This document shows positions 17,592 through 27,022 of a stretch of DNA of 64,000 bases, one piece after another. The translations under genes were made by a program, and so were the position numbers. The notes beneath the pieces are model-generated. The model ran no database searches and was not told the origin of the DNA. It saw only the letters and a program-made list of their open reading frames with translations. Each line of letters begins with the position of its first letter. The stretch's first letter is position 1. Origin of the DNA: Rhodospirillales bacterium BBD 1991-14 (lineage in GTDB: Bacteria > Pseudomonadota > Alphaproteobacteria > Kiloniellales > Kiloniellaceae); the NCBI GenBank assembly GCA_001657395.1, contig LYSY01000010.1:1-64000 (forward strand), in the 5' to 3' direction.

Positions 17592-18559
17592 TGCTGCTGC
17601 GCAGCTTCACCGGCCGGACCCTGCCGGAGGCCATGGACAAGGTGCGCAGCGCCCTGGGCGACGAGGCGATCATCCTCTCCACCCAGGACGACGGCACCGA
17701 GGGCGTTAAGATCACCGCCGCCATCGAGAGCGAGACCGGTGACAACACGGCGCCCGAAGCGCTCTACGGCGAACTGGAGCAGGCCGACCGGATCGCAGGC
17801 GTGCTGGATCACCACCGCGTGCCGCGCGGCCTTGCCGACCGCCTGCTGAATGCGGCAGGCGGCCTGTTGATCGACGACTGGGTCATGGCCCTGGCGGCCG
17901 CACTGGATCACGAGCTGGGCTTCCAGCCCTTGTCAGAGGTCGGTCCCGAACAGCCGCTTATGCTGATCGGCCCTTCCGGCGCCGGCAAGTCGGTGACCGC
18001 GGCCAAGCTCTGCGCCTGTGCCCGCCTGGCGGGTGCAAGCAGCCTCCTGGTCACCATGGATGCCGACAAGGCCGGCGGCCGGGCCCAGGCGGAGGCCTTC
18101 GCCGAGGCGCTGGGCGCCCGGCTGGTCTGCGCCGCGGGACCGGAAGCGGTGGCTGCCGCCGTCCGCGAGCGCGGCGACGGCGAGATGGCGGTCATTGACA
18201 CGGTTGGCAGCAATCCCTTCGACGAGGTCGAACTGCGCATGCTGGGCGATACGGCCGAGGCGGCGTCGGCACGGCTTGCCGTGGTGCTCCCCGCCGGCGG
18301 CGACCCGGCAGAAGCCGCAGACGCCGGGCTTGCCTATGGCGAGCTTGGCGCCACCGCCCTGATACCCACGCGCCTGGATGCCGCGCGCCGTTTCGGTGGT
18401 GTCATTGCCGCTGCCCATGCCGGCGGCCTGTCATTCCTGGCAGCCGGCGTTTCCCGGCACATCGGCGCCGGCCTCGTGCCGGCGAACCCGGTATCCCTCG
18501 CGCGGCTGCTCAGCACCTGCGAACCCTTCGAGCCCACCTCCCTCTTGGCGGCGGAATGA
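17591..18559 (+). CDS. flhF: Signal-recognition-particle-like GTPase FlhF
   Basis: A 322-residue SRP-type GTPase that sets flagellar number and polar position in many bacteria. The N-terminal block MLLRSFTGRTLPEAMDKVRS with DEAIILST is typical. The G domain begins with GPSGAGKSVTAAKL (about residues 127-140); MAVIDTVGSNPFD is the G3 region and PTRLDAARRFGG the G4/G5 region. It is shorter than many homologues, lacking the long basic middle part. The ATG overlaps the flhA stop by one base. Confidence 0.93.
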   Translation: MLLRSFTGRTLPEAMDKVRSALGDEAIILSTQDDGTEGVKITAAIESETGDNTAPEALYGELEQADRIAGVLDHHRVPRGLADRLLNAAGGLLIDDWVMALAAALDHELGFQPLSEVGPEQPLMLIGPSGAGKSVTAAKLCACARLAGASSLLVTMDADKAGGRAQAEAFAEALGARLVCAAGPEAVAAAVRERGDGEMAVIDTVGSNPFDEVELRMLGDTAEAASARLAVVLPAGGDPAEAADAGLAYGELGATALIPTRLDAARRFGGVIAAAHAGGLSFLAAGVSRHIGAGLVPANPVSLARLLSTCEPFEPTSLLAAE

Positions 18560-18563
18560 AACG

Positions 18564-19352
18564 ATGAGTGAAGCACCCGTGATCGAGACTGCGAAGAGGC
18601 CCCAGCGCTGCGCCAATATGGTCGCGGTCGCCTCAGGCAAGGGGGGTGTCGGCAAGACCTGGCTCTCCGTCACGCTGTCACAGGCTCTGGCGAAGAATGG
18701 CCGCCGGGTGCTTCTGTTCGACGGCGACCTGGGCCTGGCCAACGTCGATATTCAGCTCGGTCTGCAGCCGGGCCGCGACCTCACCGGCGCCCTCGCCGGC
18801 CAGTACAGCCTTGCGGAGGCCGCCGCCACCCATCCCGAAGCCGGCTTCGACGTCATTGCCGGGCGTTCCGGCAGCGGCGGCCTGGCGGGCCTCGCCGCAT
18901 TGCGCTTTTCGTCCCTGCTGCATGACCTGGCGGCACTCTCGCCCCGCTATGACAACACGATCCTGGACCTGGGGGCCGGTTTGGAGCGCAGCGTGCGCCA
19001 GCTCGCCGCCCTGGCCGCGACCAGCCTTATCGTCGCGACCGACGAGCCGACCTCGCTGACCGATGCCTATGCTTTCATCAAGCTCGCCCATCGCCAGGAC
19101 CCCAAAGCCGACATCCGGATCGTCATCAACATGGCTGGCTCACCCGCAGAGGGAGAGCGCACCTATGCCACCCTGCTGAAGGCCTGCGAGTCCTTCCTCA
19201 AGATCTCGCCGCCGCTGGCCGGCGTCATCCGCCGCGATCCGCGGGTGAAGGACGCCATCCGCCACCAGATCCCCACCCTCACCCGTCACCCGGTCAGCGA
19301 CGCCGCCAAAGACGTCGAGAAGCTGGCACAGCACCTGCGGCGGCGGGGATAG
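18564..19352 (+). CDS. flhG: MinD-like ATPase FlhG (FleN)
   Basis: A 262-residue ParA/MinD-type ATPase that antagonises FlhF and limits flagellar number. The start at 18564 leaves 4 bases after flhF; longer frames run into flhF. Motifs are the deviant Walker A ASGKGGVGKTW (about residues 25-35), the DGDLGLANVDIQLG switch I and TILDLGAGLERS switch II. The C-terminal amphipathic helix (DVEKLAQHLRRRG) fits membrane binding. Confidence 0.94.
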   Translation: MSEAPVIETAKRPQRCANMVAVASGKGGVGKTWLSVTLSQALAKNGRRVLLFDGDLGLANVDIQLGLQPGRDLTGALAGQYSLAEAAATHPEAGFDVIAGRSGSGGLAGLAALRFSSLLHDLAALSPRYDNTILDLGAGLERSVRQLAALAATSLIVATDEPTSLTDAYAFIKLAHRQDPKADIRIVINMAGSPAEGERTYATLLKACESFLKISPPLAGVIRRDPRVKDAIRHQIPTLTRHPVSDAAKDVEKLAQHLRRRG

Positions 19353-19365
19353 GCGGAGCGGAGCG

Positions 19366-21234
19366 ATGCGCAGCTTCACGTCCGGGGTTAGCCCAGGCGC
19401 CGCCCGCTCGGTCTCCCCCGCCCTTCCTGAGATCGCCGCACGGCTTGTCGACCCGGTTCCGGAGGTCGCCCGCCTCAGCGCCGGCCAGTTCCTGCGCGGT
19501 CAGGTCATAGGCCAGGATGACGCCGGGCTTCTGCTCATCCAGACAAAGCTTGCCGTCGTCAAACTCGCCGCCGCCCGCAGCCTGGCGATCGGCAGCGAGG
19601 TAATCCTGCAGGTGCGCGCCGGCGGCACGCAGGCGGGCCTCAGCGTGATTCCCGTCGAAGGCGCAGGTCCGGCCCCGACGGCAGGGGACGACATCGCACG
19701 GCCTGCCGTGGTCAGCAGCCCGGCCGGCCCTGCCTCCAGACCGGGGGTTGCCGCCGCGCTGGCCGCGGATCTCATTTCCAACGCCTCGCTGCTGCGCGCG
19801 GTCCTGCAGACGGCGCCGCCGCTCCCGCTCCTTGCGGGCCTGCCGAGCGCCGAACCAGGAAGCGAACTGCTGCTGCGCATTCTCGCCATCGCGACCCCAC
19901 AGTCCGGCGCCACCCTGTCGGCGGGCGGCTCGGGCACGGCTGGGAGCCCGGGCAGTGTCCAGGGCCCAGCGGGCACAGGCCCGCAAGGGGTTGGCCTCCA
20001 ACCCGGTGCTCCGGGACCGACGACCAGCCCGGCCGGAGTCGGACAACAGCCCGCCGTCCCAGGCCCGTCGCCGGCCTCTCCCGGCGGAGGAGGTGGCCCG
20101 GGCGGCGGGTCCATTGCCGGCCCGTCCCAGCAAGCTTCGAACACCTCCGGACCTGGGAACGCTACGGCTGAGCCCGGCCTCAGGCTGGCCCCCCAAACCT
20201 CTGCCATCGGCGCAGGCCGCAGCGTGACCGCTGCACTTCAGGGCGTCACCGCATCGGGTGCGGCCCAGGCCGCGGGTGCGACGGCGCCCGGTGTGACGGC
20301 GCCCGGTGCGACGGCCCCTGGCGCGACGAGCGGGGGCGCCAACGCGGCCTACGCAGGCGCGCCGGAAGCGGGAGCGCAGGCGCAGACCGCGGACGGCCGG
20401 ACGCTCCGCCTGACGGGCCTGGTGACCGGAAAGGCAGCCGGCGCTCCGACCATCCTCCACACGCCTCTGGGAAGCATCACCCTGAAAGCGCCCATCGATC
20501 TGCCGGCCGGAAGCAGCCTGTCTCTGGAGGTGCTGCTGCCGGAGGGCAGCCGCCCGCCGCCGCTGCTGCCCGGGCTCTCCGCAGCCTGGCCGACGGCAGA
20601 GGCGCTGGAGGAGATGCTCTTCGCCAACCTGCCGCCGTCCCACTCGGACGCCTTGCTGCGGGCCCTCCCCCAGGTGGGACCCCGGCTCGGTTCGGGCCTC
20701 CTCTTCTTTCTTTCCGCCATCAACCAGGGCAACCCGCTTGCCTGGCTGGCGGCGCCGGCTGCGGCGCTGGAACGGGGCGAACGCGGCGATTTCATCGAGC
20801 GGCTCGGCCGCGAACTGGCCGGACTCAGCCGCAGCGTCGAAGCGGCCGGCGGCGACTGGCGGCTGTTTCAGATTCCGGTGTGGAGCGATCAGGGCCTACG
20901 CGAACTGCGCCTGTTCGTCCGCCACCACGACGGCGGCGGCCAGGCCGGCGAAGCCGGTGAGGAAACCGCCACCCGATTCGTGCTGGAGCTGGAACTCAAG
21001 CGACATGGCGAACTGCAGCTCGACGGCCTGGTTCGCGGGCAGCATTTCGACCTCATCCTGCGCAGCCGGCGCCACCTTTCGCCCCCGCTGCGTGCGGATC
21101 TCCTGGCTCTCTTTGAAGAAACGAATGCGATTGCGGGCTACCGCGGGCGTCTGGTGTTCCAGACCTCCCAGGACTGGGAGCAGATCCATCCCGCCCCTCG
21201 CGCAGGCGGTCTGGAGCCGGTGCTCGAAGTCTAG
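19366..21234 (+). CDS. FliK-like hook-length-control family protein
   Basis: A 622-residue protein, probably a second FliK-domain protein. Residues about 40-90 form a small beta domain (GQFLRGQVIGQDDAGLLL, then LAIGSEVILQVRAGG), and a related domain recurs at about 343-392. Between them lies Pro/Gly/Ala-rich sequence with TAPGA/TAPGV pentapeptides. The C-terminal part (about 500-605) resembles a FliK export-switch domain (GELQLDGLVRGQHFDLILRS). It is the last gene of the fliF cluster, 13 bases after flhG. Its exact role is unknown. Confidence 0.7.
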   Translation: MRSFTSGVSPGAARSVSPALPEIAARLVDPVPEVARLSAGQFLRGQVIGQDDAGLLLIQTKLAVVKLAAARSLAIGSEVILQVRAGGTQAGLSVIPVEGAGPAPTAGDDIARPAVVSSPAGPASRPGVAAALAADLISNASLLRAVLQTAPPLPLLAGLPSAEPGSELLLRILAIATPQSGATLSAGGSGTAGSPGSVQGPAGTGPQGVGLQPGAPGPTTSPAGVGQQPAVPGPSPASPGGGGGPGGGSIAGPSQQASNTSGPGNATAEPGLRLAPQTSAIGAGRSVTAALQGVTASGAAQAAGATAPGVTAPGATAPGATSGGANAAYAGAPEAGAQAQTADGRTLRLTGLVTGKAAGAPTILHTPLGSITLKAPIDLPAGSSLSLEVLLPEGSRPPPLLPGLSAAWPTAEALEEMLFANLPPSHSDALLRALPQVGPRLGSGLLFFLSAINQGNPLAWLAAPAAALERGERGDFIERLGRELAGLSRSVEAAGGDWRLFQIPVWSDQGLRELRLFVRHHDGGGQAGEAGEETATRFVLELELKRHGELQLDGLVRGQHFDLILRSRRHLSPPLRADLLALFEETNAIAGYRGRLVFQTSQDWEQIHPAPRAGGLEPVLEV

Positions 21235-21288
21235 AGTCGGGTTTCGCCGATGCCGGGGTGGCAGGCGACCTGGCGCAAATGCCCCGAG

Positions 21289-21723
21289 TTAATCGGCGCC
21301 GGCGGCCCCGGCGGCGCGGCGGCGATGCATTTCCAACCCGGCCTCGTCGGCCAGGATCTGCTCGCGTTTCGACTGCTTCTCGGCTTCACGCCGGCGCTGA
21401 TTGCTGTGTGCCGTCTCGTACTTCTTCAGCTCCTGAAAGGCATCGGCGATCTCTTCCCGAGCCGCGCCGATCGAGCGCTCGACCTCGGCGACGGACTCCT
21501 CGATTTTCTGGCGGCGCTCCAAAGTCGAGCGAATGAAGGCCGGCAGAGAGATACTGGTGACGTCTGCCCGGGCCGCCGCCTCCTTCTCACGCCGCAATTC
21601 CTCTTCCAGGGATTCGATGTTGCTCTGCAGCCGTTCGCGCAGGCGCTCAAGCTCGGCAAGCTTCTGCCGCTTCTCGTCCAGGTTCCAACGATTCACGCGC
21701 ATCAATTGATCAAGAGCCGCCAC
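21289..21723 (-). CDS. fliJ: Flagellar export protein FliJ
   Basis: A 144-residue, almost wholly coiled-coil protein that sits in the FliI hexamer and couples it to FlhA. The heptad-rich sequence (LERLRERLQSNIESLEEELR, FQELKKYETAHSNQRRREAE) and position directly after fliI support the call, since FliJ is poorly conserved in sequence. It is separated from fliI by 26 bases and converges on the FliK-like gene 54 bases away. Confidence 0.85.
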   Translation of the reverse strand: MAALDQLMRVNRWNLDEKRQKLAELERLRERLQSNIESLEEELRREKEAAARADVTSISLPAFIRSTLERRQKIEESVAEVERSIGAAREEIADAFQELKKYETAHSNQRRREAEKQSKREQILADEAGLEMHRRRAAGAAGAD

Positions 21724-21749
21724 GGTTTTCTATCTCCTGCAGGTACGTT

Positions 21750-23423
21750 CTATCTGATTGCTTCGGCGCCCGGCTCCAGCAGTGCCGGCGCATCGGCCGG
21801 GCCGTCTGGACCAGGATTGTCTGGGTCGGAACTGTCTGGGCCAGGAAAATCTGGGTTAGTCCCTTCTGGGACCGCCTCCGCCCGGGCGGAGGATTTCTTG
21901 CTGCGGCGCAGGTTCAGCGCTTCGGTCATGCGCTGGCGGCGCTTCTCGAGGTCTTCGGCCCTGCCGCGCACGCGCAGCGCTGCCGCGGCCGCATCAGCCG
22001 TCTCGCCGCTTTCGGGAGCCGCAGGCGCGTTCGGCGCGGCTGCGCCCGCCTCTGCCGGACTGCCCGCCGCCTCTTCGGGTACCGCGGCTGCCTGCGTGGC
22101 CGGGTCAGGCAGCCCGAGCAGCGCCGCGAGCTGCGTATAGCCCTCGCTCAAGGTGCTGCACTCTTCCTTCTTCTGGCCGAGAAAGTCCTCGATGGCCTGG
22201 TAGTAGTGGATCGCTTCGTCGATGGCCGGGTCGCTGCCCTGCTTGTAGGCGCCGATGCGAATCAGCTCTGCCATGTTCTCGTAGGTCGAGAGCAGACCGC
22301 GCGCCCGGTCGACAAGGCTGTTCTCATTCACGCTGTTGCAGGCCGGCATGGTACGGGACACGCTGCGCAGGAGATTGATGGCAGGAAACCGGTGGCGCTC
22401 CGCCACGGCACGCTCCAGAACGATATGACCATCCAGAATGCCGCGCACGGCATCGGCGATCGGCTCGTTATGGTCGTCGCCTTCCACCAGAACCGTAAAG
22501 AGACCGGTGATGGAGCCGCGGTCGACGCCGGGCCCTGCACGCTCCAGAAGTCTCGGCAGCTCGGCGAAAACCGACGGGGTGTAGCCTTTGCTGGCCGGCG
22601 GCTCGCCGGCGGAGAGTCCGATCTCGCGCAAGGCCATGGCAAAGCGGGTGACGGAGTCCATGAGGCAGAGAACGTCCTGACCCTGGTCGCGAAAGTACTC
22701 GCCGAGCGTCACCGTCAGATGGGCCGCCTGGCGGCGCATCAGCGGTGGCTCGTCGGAGGTCGCGACCACCACGACGGAGCGCGCGAGACCCTCCGGACCC
22801 AGGTCGTCCTCCAGCCATTCCTGGACTTCGCGGCCACGCTCGCCGATCAGACCGATCACGTTCACGTCGTCCTTGGCATAGCGGGCCAGCATCGACAGCA
22901 GAACCGACTTGCCGACACCCGATCCTGCGAAGATGCCCATGCGCTGGCCCTTGCAACAGGAGAGGAAGGTATTGATGGCGCGCACACCGAGATCGATCTT
23001 GCCGCCCAGCCGCATGCGGCTGTGCGCCGGCGGGGGCGCGGCCCTCAGGGGATAGGGCAGCGGTCCGCTCGGCAGGGGGCCTTTGCCGTCAATCGGTTCG
23101 CCCAGAGCGTTCACGACACGCCCGAGCCAGGCCGCCGACGGGCGCACCACCGGCTCACTCTCCAGAACCTCGGCCTTGCAGCCGAGCCCGACGCCTTCCA
23201 GCGAACCGAAGGGCATCAGCAGGGCACGCTTGTTGCGGAAACCGATCACCTCGCAGACGACCCTGCGCCCGCCTCTGGCGATGACCGCACAGCGCGATCC
23301 GATGGAAAGGGCCTGATCGAGGCCTGCTACTTCGACCAAAAGGCCAAGAATGCCGGCGACACGCCCGTAAAGACGGTAGTCCGCCACTTGGCCAATTTCC
23401 TTAACAAATGCGGAGACTACCAT
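21750..23423 (-). CDS. fliI: Flagellum-specific ATPase FliI
   Basis: A 557-residue F1-beta-like ATPase that energises flagellar export. Walker A is [11 protein letters not shown] (about residues 163-173) and the Walker B region is [34 protein letters not shown] is the FliI family loop. The core ends near residue 445; a further 110 residues of Pro/Ala/Asp-rich sequence with imperfect repeats form an unusual C-terminal tail. The ATG at 23423 is preferred over an upstream in-frame TTG (23450). fliJ follows. Confidence 0.95.
   Translation of the reverse strand: MVVSAFVKEIGQVADYRLYGRVAGILGLLVEVAGLDQALSIGSRCAVIARGGRRVVCEVIGFRNKRALLMPFGSLEGVGLGCKAEVLESEPVVRPSAAWLGRVVNALGEPIDGKGPLPSGPLPYPLRAAPPPAHSRMRLGGKIDLGVRAINTFLSCCKGQRMGIFAGSGVGKSVLLSMLARYAKDDVNVIGLIGERGREVQEWLEDDLGPEGLARSVVVVATSDEPPLMRRQAAHLTVTLGEYFRDQGQDVLCLMDSVTRFAMALREIGLSAGEPPASKGYTPSVFAELPRLLERAGPGVDRGSITGLFTVLVEGDDHNEPIADAVRGILDGHIVLERAVAERHRFPAINLLRSVSRTMPACNSVNENSLVDRARGLLSTYENMAELIRIGAYKQGSDPAIDEAIHYYQAIEDFLGQKKEECSTLSEGYTQLAALLGLPDPATQAAAVPEEAAGSPAEAGAAAPNAPAAPESGETADAAAAALRVRGRAEDLEKRRQRMTEALNLRRSKKSSARAEAVPEGTNPDFPGPDSSDPDNPGPDGPADAPALLEPGAEAIR
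21812..21872 (-). repeat. Imperfect 15-bp repeats in the fliI tail
   Basis: The plus strand reads GTCTGG, GTCTGGG, GTCTGGG, TCTGGG and TCTGGG at about 15-base spacing. The repeats are in frame and encode Pro-Asp-Xaa-Pro-type pentapeptides near the FliI C-terminus. Confidence 0.7.
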
Positions 23424-23588
23424 CCGTCCATCGACCCTGGAGGGGCGCAACGCCCACTGAACTCACCTCTCAGGCAAGTGTCTGCGATCGGACTTAAGGT
23501 TGGGTAAAGTCCGTGGAACGGGGGTCTGATCGCACAAAAATGCCCGAAAGCAGCCAAACAGTTGCCCCCAAGCAGCGCCGGTAAGAAT

Positions 23589-23621
23589 TTATTAACAAAG
23601 GTTCGGCAAAATGGTTAATAA
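23589..23621. promoter_or_regulatory. Palindromic TTAAC element upstream of ctrA
   Basis: Perfect 8-bp inverted arms TTATTAAC (23589-23596) and GTTAATAA (23614-23621) lie 42-74 bases before the ctrA start. The right arm, read on the minus strand, includes TTAACCAT, a sequence reported as a CtrA half-site in Caulobacter. This suggests autoregulation of ctrA (inference). The gap to the divergent fliI is about 240 bases. Confidence 0.55.
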
Positions 23622-23662
23622 TCAAGTCTCAGGCGAACTATACGGGCTTTAGGTCAAACATC

Positions 23663-24382
23663 ATGCGAGTTCTGCTTGTCGAAGACGATACCGCGACCGC
23701 TCAGGGCATTGAAATGATGCTCCGGTCGGAAGGTTATGTTTGTGACACCACCGATATGGGCGAAGACGGCCTGGAAATCGGGAAACTCTACGACTACGAC
23801 ATCATCATTCTGGACCTCATGCTGCCGGACATGGACGGCTATGAAGTCCTGCGCCGCCTGCGGGCGGCCCGGGTGAAGACGCCGATCCTGATCCTGTCGG
23901 GCCTCTCCGGCCTCGACGACAAGATCAAGGGCCTGGGCGTCGGCGCTGACGACTACCTGACCAAACCGTTCGACAAGCGAGAGCTGGTTGCGCGCATTCA
24001 GGCCATCGTGCGCCGCTCCAAGGGCCATTCGGACTCGGTGATATCCACCGGCAAGCTGACGGTCAACCTGGACACCCGCACGGTCGAGGTCGACAGCCAG
24101 CCGCTGCACCTGACCGGCAAGGAGTACGGGATCCTGGAACTCCTTTCGTTGCGCAAGGGCACGACCCTGACCAAGGAGATGTTCCTCAATCATCTCTACG
24201 GCGGCATGGACGAGCCTGAACTGAAGATCATCGACGTCTTCGTCTGCAAGCTGCGCAAGAAACTGGCCAATGCCACCGGCGGCGACAACTACATCGAGAC
24301 CGTCTGGGGCCGTGGCTACGTGCTGCGCGATCCGGTCAACGCCGAAGGCAGCGAGCCCACAAAGCAGGCGGCCACCGCCTGA
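23663..24382 (+). CDS. ctrA: Cell-cycle response regulator CtrA
   Basis: A 239-residue OmpR-family response regulator, master regulator of cell cycle and motility in Alphaproteobacteria. The receiver (about 1-118) has [26 protein letters not shown] with phosphoacceptor Asp51 and [11 protein letters not shown]. The winged-helix domain (about 125-232) includes [20 protein letters not shown] and [14 protein letters not shown], which closely follow known CtrA sequences. ChpT, which phosphorylates CtrA, and SciP, which inhibits it, are both encoded in this window. Confidence 0.97.
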   Translation: MRVLLVEDDTATAQGIEMMLRSEGYVCDTTDMGEDGLEIGKLYDYDIIILDLMLPDMDGYEVLRRLRAARVKTPILILSGLSGLDDKIKGLGVGADDYLTKPFDKRELVARIQAIVRRSKGHSDSVISTGKLTVNLDTRTVEVDSQPLHLTGKEYGILELLSLRKGTTLTKEMFLNHLYGGMDEPELKIIDVFVCKLRKKLANATGGDNYIETVWGRGYVLRDPVNAEGSEPTKQAATA

Positions 24383-24423
24383 GACACGACATCAGCGCCG
24401 GCTAAGCCTGGCGCCATGAAACA

Positions 24424-24458
24424 GGGCCGGCTCCTTTCGGATGCCGGCCCGTTTTCTT
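24424..24458 (+). terminator. Rho-independent terminator of ctrA
   Basis: GGGCCGGC (24424-24431) pairs perfectly with GCCGGCCC (24443-24450) across an 11-base loop, followed by GTTTTCTTT. It lies 42 bases past the ctrA stop. Confidence 0.9.
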
Positions 24459-24508
24459 TCCGGAACTGCGATACTGAAAACTACACGCCTGTGGCTGGCT
24501 GCCTCTGA

Positions 24509-24550
24509 CTGGATGCTTCGGTCTGGATGCCTCGGTCTGGATGCCTCGGT
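24509..24550. repeat. 14-bp tandem repeat downstream of cheR
   Basis: Three copies of CTGGATGC(C/T)TCGGT, followed by a partial fourth. It lies between the ctrA terminator and the cheR stop, 20 bases past the latter. It is non-coding as far as can be seen. Confidence 0.9.
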
Positions 24551-24570
24551 CTGGGAACCGTTGATTGGCG

Positions 24571-25413
24571 TCAGCCGGCCTTGCGATCCAGTTCGGCCGG
24601 GGTAGCCGACAGACGGTAAATGCCGCGCTGCCCGGGGATCACCTCGAAGGCATCGGAGATGCCGAGCACCGTTTCGGCGCCACCGAGATAGAGGAAGCCG
24701 TCGTTGGGCATGATCTGCGCGAGACGGCCCAGGACCTGGCCCTTGGTCTCCTGATCGAAGTAGATCAGAACGTTGCGGCAGAAGATCACGTCGAATCGGC
24801 CCAGACTGGAGGGGCTGTCGAGCAGGTTGAAGGGCTGGAACTTTACCATCTGGCGGATCTCGTCGCTGATCCGCCACTTGTCCCCTTCCTGCGCGAAGTA
24901 TTTCATCAGCAGAGTAATCGGCAGGCCGCGCTGGACCTCAAACTGCGAGTAAAGCCCATCCTTGGCCTTGCTGAGGATCTCGGTCGAGAGGTCCGTAGCG
25001 ACGATGTCGAAGGTCCAGCCGGCCAGCTTCGCAGCCTCCTCCTTCAGGATCATCGCCAGCGTGTAAGGCTCCTGCCCGCTCGAGCAGGCTGCGCTCCAGA
25101 TTCGGAACTTCTTCTGGCCGCCGCGCGTCTCCAGCAGATGCGGCAGCACCACATCCTTGAACTGGTCGAAAGGCCGGTTGTCGCGAAAGAAGAAGGACTC
25201 GTTGGTCGTCATCGCTTCCGTAACATCGACAATGACGCGCTCGTCCTTCTCGTTGCGCATCTTGGCAATCAGCGCCTCGAAGCCATCGAGGTCCCACTTG
25301 CGCGCGACCGGGTTGAGGCGGCTCTCCAGGAGATAGGCCTTTTCCTGCGTAATCACCAGTCCAGAGCGCTGGTACAGCAACTGCGCGATGAATTCAAAAT
25401 CGTCTACGTTCAT
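24571..25413 (-). CDS. cheR: Chemotaxis MCP methyltransferase CheR
   Basis: A 280-residue SAM-dependent enzyme that methylates glutamates on chemoreceptors. The start at 25413 (MNVDDFEFIAQLLYQRSG) overlaps the cheB stop by 3 bases (ATGA), which indicates translational coupling. Motifs are TTNESFFFRDNRPFDQF, the SAM-binding RIWSAACSSGQEPYTLAM and FDVIFCRNVLIYFD. The length is normal. It is the last gene of the che operon. Confidence 0.97.
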   Translation of the reverse strand: MNVDDFEFIAQLLYQRSGLVITQEKAYLLESRLNPVARKWDLDGFEALIAKMRNEKDERVIVDVTEAMTTNESFFFRDNRPFDQFKDVVLPHLLETRGGQKKFRIWSAACSSGQEPYTLAMILKEEAAKLAGWTFDIVATDLSTEILSKAKDGLYSQFEVQRGLPITLLMKYFAQEGDKWRISDEIRQMVKFQPFNLLDSPSSLGRFDVIFCRNVLIYFDQETKGQVLGRLAQIMPNDGFLYLGGAETVLGISDAFEVIPGQRGIYRLSATPAELDRKAG

Positions 25414-26567
25414 GCCGCCGACCTCATGATCAACTTGCGGACCTGGGGCCCGATTTCCTTGAGCGGAAGGACTTCCGAACAGAGACCGCTTGTCGCAACG
25501 GCCCCCGGCATGCCCCAAACAACGCTCGTCGCCTCATCCTGGGCAATAACAGAACCACCTGCCTCGACAACCTTCTCCGAGCCTTTCTGCCCGTCGCTGC
25601 CCATCCCCGTCAGGATGATGGTGAGCAGGCCCGAGCCGTAGAGCGACGCCATCGATCGGAGCATGGGGTCGACCGCCGGCCGGCAGAAGTTCTCGGGCGG
25701 GTTCTGGTTCAGCTTGATACGGTCCACAGTGCCGTCGCGCTCGACGATCATATGATAGTCGCCCGGCGCCAGGTAAATGCGGCCCGGCTGAACGACCTCC
25801 CCATCGACCCCTTCCTGGGTGGGGACGCCGGTGGCTCGGGCAATGTGCTCGGCCAGCAGCGTGGTGAAGGTCGCCGGCATGTGCTGTGTGATGAGAATGG
25901 GCACCTTCACGCTGGCCGCCATGTTGCCGAGAAGTTCCAGGAGTGCCTGGGGCCCTCCGGTTGAGCTTCCGATCGCAATGATGCGCGGGCAGACCATTGG
26001 TCCTTTCCGCAGAACGACCTGCCGTCCACCGTAGAGGTTGCTGCCGGCACTGGGCGCCGCGGCGGCCTCTGCGACGGGTGCCGACGCTTCGCGGCGCGGC
26101 GCCGGCGCCTTGCGGTTGGCCCCTGCGAGCGCCTTGACCTTCTCGGTCAGCTCGCGCTGAAAGGTGTCGGCCGAGGTCAGCTCGCTTCGCGAACTCGGCT
26201 TGGTCACATAGTCGGCCGCACCGGCCTGGAGTGCACGGAGGCTGACCTCCGCGTTCTTGCGTGTGAGAGCCGAGGCCATCACGACGTGAACACCCGGCTG
26301 CGCGGCAAGCAGCTTGGGGAGCGCCGTCAGGCCATCCATCACCGGCATTTCGATGTCGAGAATAATGACATCGACGGCCTGCCGCTCAAGCGCCTTGAGA
26401 GCTGCCTCGCCGTTGCCGACAGACGCCACGACCTTGATGCTGTTGTCAGCTTCCAGGGAACGGGTCAAGAGACCGCGGATGACGGCGGAATCATCCACCA
26501 CCATGACCCGAAAGCGGTCGTCGCCCGATTGATCCCCGCCGCTGGGCGCGGCGTCAACGTCCTGCAT
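25410..26567 (-). CDS. cheB: Chemotaxis methylesterase CheB
   Basis: A 385-residue response regulator and methylesterase/deamidase. The receiver (about 17-135) has VMVVDDSAVIRGLL and VIILDIEMPVMDGL. The catalytic domain (about 200-380) has the Ser-His-Asp triad elements AIGSSTGGPQALLELL, ITQHMPATFTTLLAEHIA and GMGSDGQKG. It overlaps both neighbours by one to four bases, so it is translationally coupled to cheY and cheR. Confidence 0.97.
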   Translation of the reverse strand: MQDVDAAPSGGDQSGDDRFRVMVVDDSAVIRGLLTRSLEADNSIKVVASVGNGEAALKALERQAVDVIILDIEMPVMDGLTALPKLLAAQPGVHVVMASALTRKNAEVSLRALQAGAADYVTKPSSRSELTSADTFQRELTEKVKALAGANRKAPAPRREASAPVAEAAAAPSAGSNLYGGRQVVLRKGPMVCPRIIAIGSSTGGPQALLELLGNMAASVKVPILITQHMPATFTTLLAEHIARATGVPTQEGVDGEVVQPGRIYLAPGDYHMIVERDGTVDRIKLNQNPPENFCRPAVDPMLRSMASLYGSGLLTIILTGMGSDGQKGSEKVVEAGGSVIAQDEATSVVWGMPGAVATSGLCSEVLPLKEIGPQVRKLIMRSAA

Positions 26568-26932
26568 TATATGAGGCCTACCTGAGTGAACTTTGATTCA
26601 ATGATGTCGCTGTCGAAGGGTTTCATGATGTACTCATTCGCCCCTGCTTCCAGAGCCTGGCGAATGTGGCTCATATCGTTCTCTGTCGTGCAGAATACGA
26701 CCACCGGCTGCTCGTCGCCGCCGAGTGCCCGCAGCTCCTGCAGGAACTCAAGGCCGTTCTTCACGGGCATGTTCCAGTCCAGCAGAACGGCGTCCGGCAT
26801 CTGACGCTGACACGCCTCCAGCGCCTTCTGACCGTCTTCCGCTTCTTCCGTGCTGAAGCTAAGGCCTTCCAGGATCTTGCGCGCCACCATCCGCACGACC
26901 TTGGAGTCATCTACGATCAAGCAAGACTTCAT
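26567..26932 (-). CDS. cheY: Chemotaxis response regulator CheY
   Basis: A 121-residue single receiver domain that binds the flagellar switch when phosphorylated. LIVDDSKVVRMV gives the acidic pocket, LLDWNMPVKNGLEFL the phosphoacceptor Asp, FCTTEND the switch Thr and MKPFD the Lys. The length fits CheY. The stop overlaps the cheB start by one base. Confidence 0.95.
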   Translation of the reverse strand: MKSCLIVDDSKVVRMVARKILEGLSFSTEEAEDGQKALEACQRQMPDAVLLDWNMPVKNGLEFLQELRALGGDEQPVVVFCTTENDMSHIRQALEAGANEYIMKPFDSDIIESKFTQVGLI

Positions 26933-27022
26933 TTCTCGGCTCCAACTTCCTCTCCGGTTGTAGGCCTTGACGGACTAATGCGGCTTGGCCTGACCGGGAT
27001 CCCCACTTTGCGATTGACTGAG

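Noticed and set aside
23540-23560. GG-N10-GC element on the minus strand upstream of fliI
   Set aside because: Spacing fits but only the core GG and GC match the sigma54 consensus, much weaker than the four accepted elements.
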